The notes: generated by a model not told the origin, from the sequence alone. DNA of 64,000 nucleotides from Anaerocolumna cellulosilytica (GCF_014218335.1 NZ_AP023367.1:2109501-2173500); one strand, 5' to 3'; positions 42,714 through 52,257 are shown, counted from the stretch's first letter. Made by a program: numbers and translations.

Positions 42714-43397
42714 ATGAATTTTAATTGTTTAATTATTGATGACGAAGAGACAATTGGTCAAACCACCAGTGAATACTTTAATATGTTTGACGTTACCTGC
42801 GAGTATGTAACTAGCTATGGAGCTGCCATTGACTTTTTATCAGAACATCAGGTTTCCTTGCTGCTTTTAGATATTAACCTAGGGGAACATTCCGGCTTTG
42901 AATTATGCAAAAAGATAAGAAAAACAACGAATATCCCCATTCTTTTTATTAGTGCCCGTACAAGCGATGATGATATCCTAACGGCACTGAATATCGGCGG
43001 CGATGATTATATTACAAAGCCTTATAGCTTAAATATCTTATTAGCAAAGGTAAAGGCTATCTTAAAAAGATGTGAAAGCAACCTAATACCTGTAAAGACT
43101 TCGCCGTGTGAGCAGATTCAAATTGATTATAACTATCGACAGATTATGGTCAATCAGGTTCCTATAAAGCTTAAGAATATGGAGTTTAAGGTATTGAGTT
43201 ATCTAATGGAGCATACGAATACAGTTATTTCAAAAGAGGAGCTATTTCAGAATATATGGCAAAGTCGATTTATTGAGGATGGAACGTTATCCGTACATAT
43301 AAGACGATTGCGCCAACTGATTGAAGAAGATCCGGATAATCCGCGGTTTATTAAAACCATATGGGGTGTCGGATACGTATTTGAGGTAAAAGAGTGA
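42714..43397 (+). CDS. OmpR/PhoB-family response regulator
   Basis: A 227-residue regulator. The receiver (residues 1-~118) has the acidic pair in LIIDDEE, phospho-acceptor Asp53 (LLLLDINLGEHSG), Ser in FISAR and Lys in ITKPY. The winged-helix DNA-binding domain (~130-226) contains LKNMEFKVLSYLMEHTNTVI, then VHIRRLRQLIEEDP and IKTIWGVGYVFE. It is followed by a histidine kinase after 36 bases. The nearest plausible target is the convergent serine-hydrolase/ABC-exporter operon, whose promoter region carries an 11-bp-period direct repeat. Confidence 0.96.
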   Translation: MNFNCLIIDDEETIGQTTSEYFNMFDVTCEYVTSYGAAIDFLSEHQVSLLLLDINLGEHSGFELCKKIRKTTNIPILFISARTSDDDILTALNIGGDDYITKPYSLNILLAKVKAILKRCESNLIPVKTSPCEQIQIDYNYRQIMVNQVPIKLKNMEFKVLSYLMEHTNTVISKEELFQNIWQSRFIEDGTLSVHIRRLRQLIEEDPDNPRFIKTIWGVGYVFEVKE

Positions 43398-43432
43398 AAG
43401 CGAGGAGTTTGCGGTAGGCAAAGGGTAAAGGA

Positions 43433-44692
43433 ATGAATATAAAGAAAATAACGGCAGTGCTAATTATGTTTTTCTTAATAGGATGTTTGTGTTCCTATAT
43501 GGTAGTACGCTTTCAGCCGAATAACAAAATAGATGTGATAACAATCAATCGAATTGTAAAAGAAGTTTCAAATAACTGGAATACGTTAGAGACAGGTCAT
43601 TACAAGAATTACGCCTATCCTTTTAGTGTGCTATCTCTTGCGGATACACTCTTATACCAGTCCTCTCCGGATGCTGTGGTTTTTATAAAGGACGCACTCG
43701 AGAGGGGTGATACAATTATGAATATAGATTTAAACGATACGATTGTGGGAAAGGTAATAATTACAACCAGCGGAGAAGTGGCATTTAAGACTTTTCAAAA
43801 AGACCTAGCCCTGCTTATCCTCGTATTCTTTTCTATATTTACTTTATGTTCAGGACTTTATTTTATGCACTTACATAAGAGAATTATTCGACCATTTCGT
43901 GATCTTGAGGAATTTGCTAAGGAAATTGCCAATGGGAATCTGGACTTTACGTTAAAGCTGACCGAGAATAATATATTTGGAGCATTTACACAGAGCTTTG
44001 ATATTATGAGAGAACAATTAAAGGTGGCAAAACATCAGGAATTCCTAGCGAATCAAAGCAAGAAGGAGTTAGTGGCTTCCCTAAGTCATGATATTAAAAC
44101 ACCGGTCACATCCATTAAGTTAACCAGTGAATTATTAATCGTCACTGCAAAAGACGATAAAATAAAGAACAAATTAAATACCATTTATCAAAAAGCAGAA
44201 CAGATTAATCTTCTGGTTACGGATTTATTTCATACCACTTTGAATGATTTGGACAAATTAAGTGTTACTCCCATTGATACCTATAGTTCTATCTTAGAAG
44301 CAGTATTAAAAGAAGCTGACTGCTATGATAAAATTACTATGTTAATGATTCCGGAATGCATGATTTGCGTTGACCCTCTGCGCCTAAATCAAGTAGTTGC
44401 CAACATTATATATAATTCCTATAAGTACGCGAACACAGCAATTTCCGTTCAATTTGAACTCAAAGGCAGTTTTCTTGAAATTAAAATACAGGACTTTGGA
44501 AAAGGGGTAGAAGAGGAAGAACTACCGCTGCTGTTTAATAAGTTTTACCGCGGAAAAAATGCTGCCACAGAAAGTGGCAGCGGTCTTGGTTTATATATAT
44601 GTAAAAAATTGGTGGAGCAAATGGAAGGTGAGATTTATTGCAGTAACAATGAACAAGGATTTTTAACACTACTATATTTAAAGTTAGCTTAA
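43433..44692 (+). CDS. sensor histidine kinase
   Basis: A 419-residue kinase with two membrane segments (residues ~5-25 and ~122-145), a ~95-residue extracytoplasmic sensor, a HAMP domain (~145-200; IIRPFRDLEEFAKEIANGNL), a HisKA domain with His219 (SLSHDIKTPVTSI) and a HATPase_c domain with N, G1 and G2 boxes (NQVVANIIYNSYKYA, IQDFGKGVEEEEL, GSGLGLYICKKLVE). It forms a two-component pair with the preceding regulator. The gene order with a nearby FtsX-type ABC exporter resembles peptide-antibiotic sensing modules of Firmicutes, though the kinase has a larger sensor than the BceS type. Confidence 0.95.
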   Translation: MNIKKITAVLIMFFLIGCLCSYMVVRFQPNNKIDVITINRIVKEVSNNWNTLETGHYKNYAYPFSVLSLADTLLYQSSPDAVVFIKDALERGDTIMNIDLNDTIVGKVIITTSGEVAFKTFQKDLALLILVFFSIFTLCSGLYFMHLHKRIIRPFRDLEEFAKEIANGNLDFTLKLTENNIFGAFTQSFDIMREQLKVAKHQEFLANQSKKELVASLSHDIKTPVTSIKLTSELLIVTAKDDKIKNKLNTIYQKAEQINLLVTDLFHTTLNDLDKLSVTPIDTYSSILEAVLKEADCYDKITMLMIPECMICVDPLRLNQVVANIIYNSYKYANTAISVQFELKGSFLEIKIQDFGKGVEEEELPLLFNKFYRGKNAATESGSGLGLYICKKLVEQMEGEIYCSNNEQGFLTLLYLKLA

Positions 44693-44733
44693 ATTATTAA
44701 AAGGTAATAATTGCAATAGGTGTTGGAGTACTC

Positions 44734-46791
44734 TTACCTTGTTATTTGAAACACAGCATCTTTACTGCCCGCAAAAGCAATATGGCCGCCGGTTGGGAGC
44801 ATAAATGAATCGGATTCCGCCGTATATAAGGAACTGGCAATACAGTTATTGTCTTTATCGTAAACATAGTATGCTCCATTATCAGGTGAAGTGACTTTAA
44901 TGATTGCCGAGGCATCCTCCTGAACGATTTCATACCAGACGGTTAAATCCTCTCCGATGATTACGGTATCTTTTAGTTCCTTTGAAGATTTTACTTTTTC
45001 CTCACCGACATAGTTATAAGTTTCAACCGTTACATATTCAGCCTTATCTTTCTCATAAAATGCGTAATGAAACAAATCTCTTCCCAGCATTAATGGCAAA
45101 TCCAGCTCACTTTTTGCTGTATTCTCATTAATTACTCTGCATTTTTCATGACTGCTTTTATTTTTATATCTTGTTACATATCCGGGAACCTCATCTACTA
45201 CTTGAAAGCTGATAACAGGGTCTTCTAAATATGCATGGGAATTGTAGACTTCATTTATCAAATAGTACTTTTTGTCTGCTCGCGTCTTCCATTGTGACAG
45301 TACCGTGTCAGAAACAGTAAGGGGTTCTATTTTCTCGGCAAAGGGCATTGTTAATGCACTTTTTCCTAAACCATTTGTACTTTCATAGGTAGTACCAATC
45401 AGATAGACTTTACCATTGGATTCCTTTCGGAAGGAGAACTTGGTGAACCCCTTATTGCCCCCTGCGTTAGAGATAAAGGCTCCGGTATTACCTAAATAAT
45501 GACCTTTTGAAGATATAAATTCGCCGGATTTGGTATACACATATTCCTGAACCGTATCATATTCTGCGCCAATTGGTTTAAGCAGAAGAGTTCCTTCTTC
45601 GTTAAATTCAATTTTTAACATATTCAAAGATAGGTAATACCCCTCGTATTGTTTCATTTCTTTCGGCAGAGGAGCACGTTCTGCTTCATAGTCTGTTTCG
45701 AAGGGGATGTCTTTTATATCGCTGATTAATCCTTCTTCTAATAACACTTCTAAAATAATATCCTGTGCTGCTTCCAGAAGGTAAGTACTAGAACCGCCAG
45801 AAGAGGTTAGTGCGATTGAGAAATTCTGTTCCGGTAATACCGTTAGATTGGCATGATACCCATTTACATCACCACCTTTAGTTAAAGCCTGTATCCCATA
45901 TAGATTAAAAGGATATGCATTTACGCTGTCCCAGCCTAAACCGTAACCCATCTGGGTATCTCCAAGGGTAGCTGCAATTTTATCCTCAAGGTACCAGGAT
46001 TTTGACATCAGATGAACGGACTCTTTTGACAACAAATGAACGGTGCTGTCTTTCATAAACATCTGAGAAAATTTAACCAAATCCTCAGAGGTACCAAAAA
46101 TTCCTCCGCTGGCAAGAGGGTTGCAGTTTACATACGGAACCAGATGATTTCTATAATAGACAGGGGCAAGCAAGTTTTCATCCGGTTTGTCTCGAGGTGT
46201 ATAGGTATTGCTAAGACCCAAGGGTTCTGAAATTTCTTTTTTTATAAATTCAGAAAAAGGCATGCCGCTTACTTGCTCCACTAAGATTTCAGCCAACGTA
46301 AAACCGTCATTACAGTAGACGCTGTAGTCACCTGGCGTCGCTTTTAATTCCTGTTTTGCAAGTTGGTCTAGAAAAGTATCATGATAGCTGGTATCAGAAT
46401 CTCCATGTAGAAAAGAATTATGTAAGGTAGTGCCCATTATACCCGAGGAATGATTCAGAAGCATCTTTGGTGTAATCTGCTTATATCTTTCATCTGCCAT
46501 ACGGAATTCAGGTATATAGTAAGTAAGAGGTGTGTCAAGGTCAATTTTGCCTTCATCTACAAGTTTCATAACAGCTGTTGCAGTAAAGATTTTACTTACT
46601 GACCCGATTCCATACTGATACGAATCTGACATGGTTATAGTATCTGTGGCTTGTTTTTCGTAACTTGGTATCACCGGAACCTGGGTTTTGGCATACCCTG
46701 TCATACCGATGAAGCAAAAAGCGATAAGCAAGGAAACGGTAACCATCATAATGCTTTGTTTATTAAAATTATTTGGCTTTATTTTATTCAT
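44734..46791 (-). CDS. serine hydrolase of the beta-lactamase/PBP class C family
   Basis: A 685-residue exported protein: N-terminal signal/anchor (IMMVTVSLLIAFCFIGMTG), then a class-C serine hydrolase domain. Ser64 and Lys67 in GSVSKIF form the SxxK motif, YCND supplies the Tyr-x-Asn motif, and GGDVNGYHANLTVLP is the third box region. After about residue 360 an extended beta-rich C-terminal region continues to the end, longer than usual for the family. These proteins include D-amino-acid esterases, peptidases and PBP-like enzymes; direct antibiotic hydrolysis is not implied. It is cotranscribed downstream of an ABC exporter, near a two-component system, suggesting an envelope-stress role. 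Confidence 0.9.
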   Translation of the reverse strand: MNKIKPNNFNKQSIMMVTVSLLIAFCFIGMTGYAKTQVPVIPSYEKQATDTITMSDSYQYGIGSVSKIFTATAVMKLVDEGKIDLDTPLTYYIPEFRMADERYKQITPKMLLNHSSGIMGTTLHNSFLHGDSDTSYHDTFLDQLAKQELKATPGDYSVYCNDGFTLAEILVEQVSGMPFSEFIKKEISEPLGLSNTYTPRDKPDENLLAPVYYRNHLVPYVNCNPLASGGIFGTSEDLVKFSQMFMKDSTVHLLSKESVHLMSKSWYLEDKIAATLGDTQMGYGLGWDSVNAYPFNLYGIQALTKGGDVNGYHANLTVLPEQNFSIALTSSGGSSTYLLEAAQDIILEVLLEEGLISDIKDIPFETDYEAERAPLPKEMKQYEGYYLSLNMLKIEFNEEGTLLLKPIGAEYDTVQEYVYTKSGEFISSKGHYLGNTGAFISNAGGNKGFTKFSFRKESNGKVYLIGTTYESTNGLGKSALTMPFAEKIEPLTVSDTVLSQWKTRADKKYYLINEVYNSHAYLEDPVISFQVVDEVPGYVTRYKNKSSHEKCRVINENTAKSELDLPLMLGRDLFHYAFYEKDKAEYVTVETYNYVGEEKVKSSKELKDTVIIGEDLTVWYEIVQEDASAIIKVTSPDNGAYYVYDKDNNCIASSLYTAESDSFMLPTGGHIAFAGSKDAVFQITR

Positions 46792-46835
46792 ATATTAACA
46801 CCCGTGTCTTTTTATTTTTTCTGCTTAAGCTCCTA

Positions 46836-49373
46836 TTATTCAGTCAAAAGGTCATACGCTGTTATTGTCTTGATTTTATAAGCTTTTGTCAGTGCCATTA
46901 CATAGATAAATATCATCATAAAACCATTCAGTATCAGAACGGCACCTATGTTAACGGTTAAGGTTAACCTGGTAAAGCCTATATGTACAAACAATAATTG
47001 AAGGATGGTATTTGAGAAGAGAATGGTAGCCAGACTTCCGACAGCACTTCCTAAAAAACTAGTAAGCATAAAATTAATAGATAACTGTTTGATCAAATCC
47101 TTCGTAGTGTAACCCATTGCTTTGTAGATACCGTATTCTTCTCTTTTTTTTCGTATTAAGGATTTAATAGTAATGGATAAAATACCGCCTATAACTAAAA
47201 AGGTAATGACTACAATTACAGTTACTAATCCTGACAAGATACTTCCCAAGGTATCTAACTGACCACTGGTGTAGTCTTTTAAATCTTTTATTTCATCAAT
47301 CTTATAGGCAGAGGAATCTCCCGACAGAATAATATTGCCGTCTAATAAGACAGAATAAGAAACACTATTCACTCCATAATCTGCCAGTAGTTTGGAAATC
47401 TTTTGCTCTGCAATTATAGCAGCTTTTGTGTATTTTGCATTTTCGTTAGAATTATTATCCTCTAAGGATAGTAATTCCACATCATTTACAGCAACCTTAT
47501 AGTTTTTGCGCAGTTTTTCTTTAAACAGTTCTTTATCCATGTCCTCCTTAAGATAGATATCAATCTGTTCTATATCGTATTGAGGGCGTAATTTTTTTAA
47601 GGCATCCAGTGGGAGAATACACATATTTCCATTATTATTTGAGGTCTGAAATATACCTGTAACATAGTACTGTGAAGTCCTTCCTGCGGAGGTAACCATA
47701 ATTGTATCGCCGATTTCTTTCTGGAATGTTTTACTCATTACCCCTGTGATGGCGATTTCGTTATCAAAGTGAGGCAGAGTACCATCATAAGTAGATAAGG
47801 TTTCCATTGCTTCAAAGTTGTCACTAACTATTACATCAACATCATTGCTTTCAAGCTTTGCCGTTGTTAATCCGGATAAATTGGTTTTTCGTACTCCTTC
47901 CATAGCGGATAATTCTGCTGCCAATTCTCTAACATCAGTATGGGAGGTAACGGATACTTGCAGGTCAGACATCTCAAAGCCGGACATTTTAAACAGAGCC
48001 GAAGTATCTACTGCAAAGTTCAGATAGGTTACCATACTTAATCCTATGGCGAACATTCCACCTGCAACAATAAGCGAAAAAGAAAGATTGGATTTCAAAT
48101 TCGTAAAGATTGTTTTCATCCCTAATCTAACATGAATGGAGCCGATTCCTTTATGAAGGGGACACATATTTTTTTTAAACCTATGGGTGCTGCCGACTTT
48201 ATGTAAAGCCTTTACCGGGGGCAGTTTTGTAATTCGCATCGTGCCTAAGAATGCGGTAATGCCAATGGAGCAGAGCATGATACATAAGCACAGGACGTCT
48301 TCCGCCAGGTGCATACCTGCAGTCAAAATTATGCCGGTAAAACTTAAATAATTACTTAAGACAGGGTCAATTGCATAAGTAAGCAGTACCCCTCCTATAT
48401 ACCCTATCATACAAACTAGCAGATATTCAAGTACGATAGAAGTCATTATTTGTTTTGTCGTATATCCTATGGCTCCAAGCACGCCTATATTTTGCATACT
48501 CTCATCTATACTTTCCACCACACGGTTATATATCACGGACATAATGATTACACAAATCACAAGTGAAAAAGCAATTAATATAACGGCTCCAACAGATATA
48601 AATGACATAAAGGCAGATTTCATGGAAGCAGAACTTAAGTAAGATATCACAGCTTTTTCCGAGACAGACAACAGATTGGCCATATCACTAAATTCTTGTG
48701 TAAATTCTTCCGAAACCCTATCAATTCCTTCCTCTGTACCTTTAAATCGTGCAGAGAGAAAAACCGCCCTTCCGATTTCTGAGAATAACCTTTCATAGCC
48801 TTCTTTTGGAATGAAGTACTTCAAATATCCGCTTGAAGAGGTACTAAAATAAGTAGATTCAAAAAAACCGGCAACTACAAATGAATAGGTTTTTCCCTTG
48901 TAGGTTATATCATAAGTATCTCCAACGGAAAGGTTATAGGATTTTAGCATAAGTGGAACATAGATAGCTTCATCTTCTGAAATATCGGAGGCTTTCTCAA
49001 TTGGTATTAATGGCGCGATTTTTCTACTAGCATCAAGGTTAAAGAAAACTGCTGCAAGTTCTAAAGAATTTCTATTATTTTTTGTAGTAGGCATATAGAT
49101 TACTTCTTCTTTTTCTGCAATTGCAATACGGTTGTCTGAAAAGACAAATTCTTCAAGATCCTTTTTATAGGTATTAACGTTTGACATAGCAATAAATTGA
49201 GCACCGTTTAATTCTTCTTCTTTTTGTTCAAAAATGCGCTCGGTTTTGCTCATAAACGTAATACCGATATTAAGTAGTGTGGTCGCAAGGAGAATAAAAA
49301 CAATAAGTGTAACGGCTGCGCTTTTTCTCTTTTTTAAGTTTGCTAAAGATAGTCGTAAAGTAACCATTGGCAT
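46836..49373 (-). CDS. FtsX-family ABC transporter permease
   Basis: An 845-residue permease; ATG 49373 is preferred, and a GTG at 49382 overlapping the ATPase stop is also possible. It carries two FtsX/MacB-type modules: an N-terminal membrane segment with an extracytoplasmic domain (~residues 40-250), three or four membrane segments, then a second membrane segment (~FSLIVAGGMFAIGLSM), another extracytoplasmic domain and three final segments (TVIVVITFLVIGGILSITIK onward). This is the two-module arrangement of lipoprotein-release/antimicrobial-peptide exporters in Firmicutes. It overlaps or abuts the ATPase gene and will form the transporter with it. Confidence 0.93.
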   Translation of the reverse strand: MPMVTLRLSLANLKKRKSAAVTLIVFILLATTLLNIGITFMSKTERIFEQKEEELNGAQFIAMSNVNTYKKDLEEFVFSDNRIAIAEKEEVIYMPTTKNNRNSLELAAVFFNLDASRKIAPLIPIEKASDISEDEAIYVPLMLKSYNLSVGDTYDITYKGKTYSFVVAGFFESTYFSTSSSGYLKYFIPKEGYERLFSEIGRAVFLSARFKGTEEGIDRVSEEFTQEFSDMANLLSVSEKAVISYLSSASMKSAFMSFISVGAVILIAFSLVICVIIMSVIYNRVVESIDESMQNIGVLGAIGYTTKQIMTSIVLEYLLVCMIGYIGGVLLTYAIDPVLSNYLSFTGIILTAGMHLAEDVLCLCIMLCSIGITAFLGTMRITKLPPVKALHKVGSTHRFKKNMCPLHKGIGSIHVRLGMKTIFTNLKSNLSFSLIVAGGMFAIGLSMVTYLNFAVDTSALFKMSGFEMSDLQVSVTSHTDVRELAAELSAMEGVRKTNLSGLTTAKLESNDVDVIVSDNFEAMETLSTYDGTLPHFDNEIAITGVMSKTFQKEIGDTIMVTSAGRTSQYYVTGIFQTSNNNGNMCILPLDALKKLRPQYDIEQIDIYLKEDMDKELFKEKLRKNYKVAVNDVELLSLEDNNSNENAKYTKAAIIAEQKISKLLADYGVNSVSYSVLLDGNIILSGDSSAYKIDEIKDLKDYTSGQLDTLGSILSGLVTVIVVITFLVIGGILSITIKSLIRKKREEYGIYKAMGYTTKDLIKQLSINFMLTSFLGSAVGSLATILFSNTILQLLFVHIGFTRLTLTVNIGAVLILNGFMMIFIYVMALTKAYKIKTITAYDLLTE

Positions 49374-49375
49374 AC

Positions 49376-50137
49376 CTACCACCCCATTTCCCCTAAAAAT
49401 TGTTGTAACTTTTGCATTCGATTGGAGCTTTCTAAAAGTTTATATGGTTTCATATTTAATTCTCCGCACACGGTGCCGTCTTTTACATATAAGATACGGT
49501 TTCCTCTTAAAGCCGTTTTTATATCATGTGTAACCATGATAATACTTTGACCGTCTTCATTCAGTCTAGTAAAGTTATCTAGGACCTGGGTACTAGAAGC
49601 GGAGTTCAGTGCGCCGGTTGGTTCATCTGCAAATAATATCTTTGGATTGTTAATGATTGCCCTAACGATAGCAACCCTCTGTTTCTCACCGCCGGATAGT
49701 TGATTGGGAAATTTAACAAAATCTTGTTCATTCAGGCCCATACTTTTTAAAAGTGTCTGTGCTTTATGAAAGACCTCTTTTTTATTGCGGTTTAAGAGCA
49801 GTCCACTAGTCAATACATTATCCAGAATATTCATATTGTCTAATAAGTAGATTGATTGAAACACAAATCCACAATTTTTTCGTCTTATAAGAGCAAGTTT
49901 ATCGTTACTTAACTTGGCGATATTTTCTTCGCCAAGAAAAACATCTCCTACGGTGGGAATGTCCATGCCGGACAAAGCATAAAGCAGGGTGGATTTGCCC
50001 GAGCCGGAACTTCCCATGATTACAGTGAAATCACCTTTATTTATGCTAAGATCCAAATTTTTAAGGACATGTTGCTGAACGCCGCCGATTGAAAAGGATT
50101 TGCATAATTTGTTCGTTCTAAGAATAATTGTATCCAT
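49376..50137 (-). CDS. ABC transporter ATPase (LolD/MacB/BceA type)
   Basis: A 253-residue ATPase with Walker A GSSGSGKST, Q-loop VFQSIYLL, signature LSGGEKQRVAIVRAI, Walker B ILFADEPTGALN and switch His in VTHDIKTA. This sequence type pairs with FtsX-domain permeases in lipoprotein or peptide extrusion and in bacitracin-type resistance. The AGGAGG ribosome site is unusually far (about 15 bases) from the ATG at 50137. It is the first gene of the leftward ATPase-permease-serine hydrolase operon. Confidence 0.95.
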   Translation of the reverse strand: MDTIILRTNKLCKSFSIGGVQQHVLKNLDLSINKGDFTVIMGSSGSGKSTLLYALSGMDIPTVGDVFLGEENIAKLSNDKLALIRRKNCGFVFQSIYLLDNMNILDNVLTSGLLLNRNKKEVFHKAQTLLKSMGLNEQDFVKFPNQLSGGEKQRVAIVRAIINNPKILFADEPTGALNSASSTQVLDNFTRLNEDGQSIIMVTHDIKTALRGNRILYVKDGTVCGELNMKPYKLLESSNRMQKLQQFLGEMGW

Positions 50138-50245
50138 TATAATATCTTTTTTCCTCCTAAATCAGTTTGTGAATGTATGCTTTTATTACTAAAGCTTCTT
50201 AAGCAGTATAATCAATCATGGCTGGTAAAGTCTTTAAAACCATCC

Positions 50246-50270
50246 TGTCAATTTCTTAAATCTTTCTTAA
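50246..50270 (-). promoter_or_regulatory. 11-bp-period direct repeat and TTGACA upstream of the ABC exporter operon
   Basis: TTTCTTAA at 50252-50259 and again at 50263-50270 (N3 between) form the direct repeat typical of OmpR-family regulators. On the minus strand TTGACA (50251-50246) abuts the repeats, but no good -10 follows at 17 bp. Regulation by the response regulator at 42714 is a reasonable inference. Confidence 0.5.
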
Positions 50271-50281
50271 CTGCACATGAT

Positions 50282-50310
50282 TTGTAAATTAGGGGTTACT
50301 ATGGTATACT
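50282..50310 (+). promoter_or_regulatory. promoter of the TPR protein gene
   Basis: TTGTAA (50282-50287), 17-base spacer, TATACT (50305-50310), ~80 bases before the start codon at 50390. Confidence 0.7.
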
Positions 50311-50389
50311 ATTATACAGTATGGCGATTGAAAGTTATAGTAATAAAAATGTAATTCAATGGGTGTCAGGAAGAGATTGGGAGGAACAT

Positions 50390-51079
50390 ATGAAAAAAAG
50401 AATACGAAATATTATTATATGTGGTTTGCTCTTTGGAGGCATTTTGCTAATGCTAAGGATTGTGTTTCAGATGTCTGATGAAGAGGTTTGGCGGTATTAT
50501 ATTCTTGTCAGCGGGATAATCCTAGTAGGAGCAGTGGGAATCAATATAATATATCAGGTTAAACTAATGAAAAAGTTGAAACGCTTTGAAACGATTCTGC
50601 GGGATGAAGAGAATCCGGATAAATTTATTGAAGAAAATGAAAGTCTGTTGCGTAGGTTGAAGTCGGAGTATAACAGAGCGCTTATCAATATTAATCTTAG
50701 TGCCGGGTATTGCGACAAGGGAGATTTTGAGACAGCAAAAAATATTTTATTATCCATTCCTCTTAAACATATAAAAGGAATTAATAAAGTGGTTTATTAT
50801 ATGAATCTTGCTTATATTTATTTTAGATTGGAAGAATCTCAAAAAGCTCTTGATATTTTAGAACAACAAAAGAAAGCATTTTCCAATTTGGAAAAGCATC
50901 CTTCATTGGGAGGTAATATTATGTCTTTAAGGATATTAAAGTATATTGCTCAAGATCAGCTTGCAGATGCCCAAAATCTACTGATCACAGCAAAAAATCA
51001 ATGGACTGATAAACGTCTGCTAAAAGATTGGGAGCTATTGCAGAGTACAATCAATCAATTAAATAATACATCGCTGTAA
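50390..51079 (+). CDS. membrane-anchored tetratricopeptide-repeat protein
   Basis: 229 residues from ATG 50390, chosen because GGGAGG lies 5 bases upstream; upstream in-frame codons have no ribosome site. Two N-terminal membrane segments (NIIICGLLFGGILLMLRIVF and YYILVSGIILVGAVGINIIY) precede a helical region (~75-229) with TPR-like pairs (YNRALININLSAGYCDKGDF, VVYYMNLAYIYFRLEESQKA). It is probably a cytoplasmic-facing scaffold tethered to the membrane. No specific partner can be named; it is monocistronic with its own promoter. Confidence 0.82.
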   Translation: MKKRIRNIIICGLLFGGILLMLRIVFQMSDEEVWRYYILVSGIILVGAVGINIIYQVKLMKKLKRFETILRDEENPDKFIEENESLLRRLKSEYNRALININLSAGYCDKGDFETAKNILLSIPLKHIKGINKVVYYMNLAYIYFRLEESQKALDILEQQKKAFSNLEKHPSLGGNIMSLRILKYIAQDQLADAQNLLITAKNQWTDKRLLKDWELLQSTINQLNNTSL

Positions 51080-51083
51080 TTAA

Positions 51084-51137
51084 AACAGGCAGCCGGAACG
51101 AGCTTCATACATATGAGCTTTGCGCCGTTTGCCTGTT
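51084..51137 (+). other. long imperfect hairpin after the TPR protein gene
   Basis: AACAGGCA (from 51084) pairs with TGCCTGTT (to 51137), and further pairing within includes AGCT/AGCT and CATA/TATG. A T-run is absent. It probably acts as 3'-end structure for the upstream gene. Confidence 0.5.
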
Positions 51138-51158
51138 CTCCTACACCAACCGTAACAC

Positions 51159-51186
51159 TTGATTATTATTTTTACTATGCTATAAT
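51159..51186 (+). promoter_or_regulatory. promoter of the 51425-53010 unit
   Basis: TTGATT (51159-51164), 16-base spacer, extended -10 TGCTATAAT (TATAAT at 51181-51186). It starts a ~230-nt leader that contains a complete intrinsic terminator before the first gene. Confidence 0.7.
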
Positions 51187-51284
51187 AGATATTAAGCGGT
51201 AAGTAAAGTGTTTCAGAACGGTATATTTATTGCTTTTCGTATGTACTATCAATAAAACTTAATAGGTAAAGAACCGTCTTAAAT

Positions 51285-51347
51285 AAGAAGGGCTTTGATT
51301 ACTGTGTCATGGCAATGGCACAGATATGAGAAGCCCTTCTTTTTTTA
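51285..51347 (+). terminator. terminator inside the leader, possible attenuator
   Basis: AAGAAGGGCTT (51285-51295) pairs with AAGCCCTTCTT (51331-51341), with inner CTGTG/CACAG, followed by a 7-T run. It lies between a good promoter and the gene at 51425. Upstream leader segments ACGGT (51217-51221) and TTTATTG can pair with ACCGT and CAATAAA, which would give alternative folding. Confidence 0.6.
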
Positions 51348-51424
51348 GATAAGATATCACTTTGTAAAATGTATTCGACATGGAGAATGTGTACAAACAT
51401 TTATTTCTTAAAAGGAGGAACAAA

Positions 51425-52201
51425 ATGCAGTTAGTAGGAAAAGAAATCAGCCATATAAAGTTTGGTGAAGGTATCGTAAAAGAATCAAGGGATAATTATA
51501 TTACAATAACATTTTCACAGGGAGAGAAGAAATTCCTGTATCCAAAAGCATTCAATAAATATCTCACTCTGAAAGATAAAAAAGTTCAGTTACAAGTCAA
51601 TCAGGCTCTAGAGGTACTTCAAAAGGAAGAATTAATGCAACAAATATATATTGGTGAACAACAGCGGCTTCATAAGTTACAGATGGAACGATTTTATCCC
51701 GATTCTCAGGCAGCGTTTGGATTCGTACAGAATAACAGGGAAGAGGTATTTTCAACCTGGTCTTTGTATGCAGGCTCTTACCAAAGTGGAAGTTCCAAAG
51801 GAAAACCAAAGCTTCCGGTAAGGCTTCGATTAAATTCAGCCTGCTTGCTTACAGAATGCGCCAAGGGAGTATCTGAAAAGAAGCGGCGTATATTGGGCGT
51901 ATTTATGCCGAGGGAGGAATTTGAAGGTGCAGCTTGTAAGGATGGTATCATAAATAGTCATGAAAGATACAGAATTAAATTAGAAGACAAAGAAACCATG
52001 TTCTATTGGAACTATATTCCCGAAGCGGAACAGGTTTTAAAATGGGGTAATATTGAAATCCGATATATATCGAATCTAACCATGCAGAAGATATTAATGG
52101 ATATGAAACTGGTAATCAGTGATTTAAAACGCCGTCAGGAGATGGAAGACTTTTATCAGTACTTTTGTTTGGTTAATAAGTTAGAAGATATAGAACATTA
52201 A
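51425..52201 (+). CDS. hypothetical protein with N-terminal SH3-like domain
   Basis: 258 residues from ATG 51425 (AAAGGAGG upstream). The first ~50 residues (LVGKEISHIKFGEGIVKESR then ITITFSQGEKKFLYPKAFNK) form a small SH3/Tudor-like barrel similar to those attached to helicase or nuclease C-termini in Clostridia. A coiled-coil-like linker (~55-95) follows, then a mixed C-terminal domain of unknown type with aromatic motifs (FYWNYIPEAEQVLKW). It is followed after 56 bases by an arginase-fold gene, likely in the same transcript. No function can be assigned. Confidence 0.78.
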   Translation: MQLVGKEISHIKFGEGIVKESRDNYITITFSQGEKKFLYPKAFNKYLTLKDKKVQLQVNQALEVLQKEELMQQIYIGEQQRLHKLQMERFYPDSQAAFGFVQNNREEVFSTWSLYAGSYQSGSSKGKPKLPVRLRLNSACLLTECAKGVSEKKRRILGVFMPREEFEGAACKDGIINSHERYRIKLEDKETMFYWNYIPEAEQVLKWGNIEIRYISNLTMQKILMDMKLVISDLKRRQEMEDFYQYFCLVNKLEDIEH

Positions 52202-52257
52202 AAACGGATGTGTTACTACGAACGGTGAGAGTCCTGCTGATACAAGGAGGAATTACA

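Noticed and set aside
46651-46961. Short rightward open frames antisense to the serine hydrolase/ABC permease junction
   Set aside because: Composition reflects reverse-complement hydrophobic codons of the signal peptide, with no ribosome sites.
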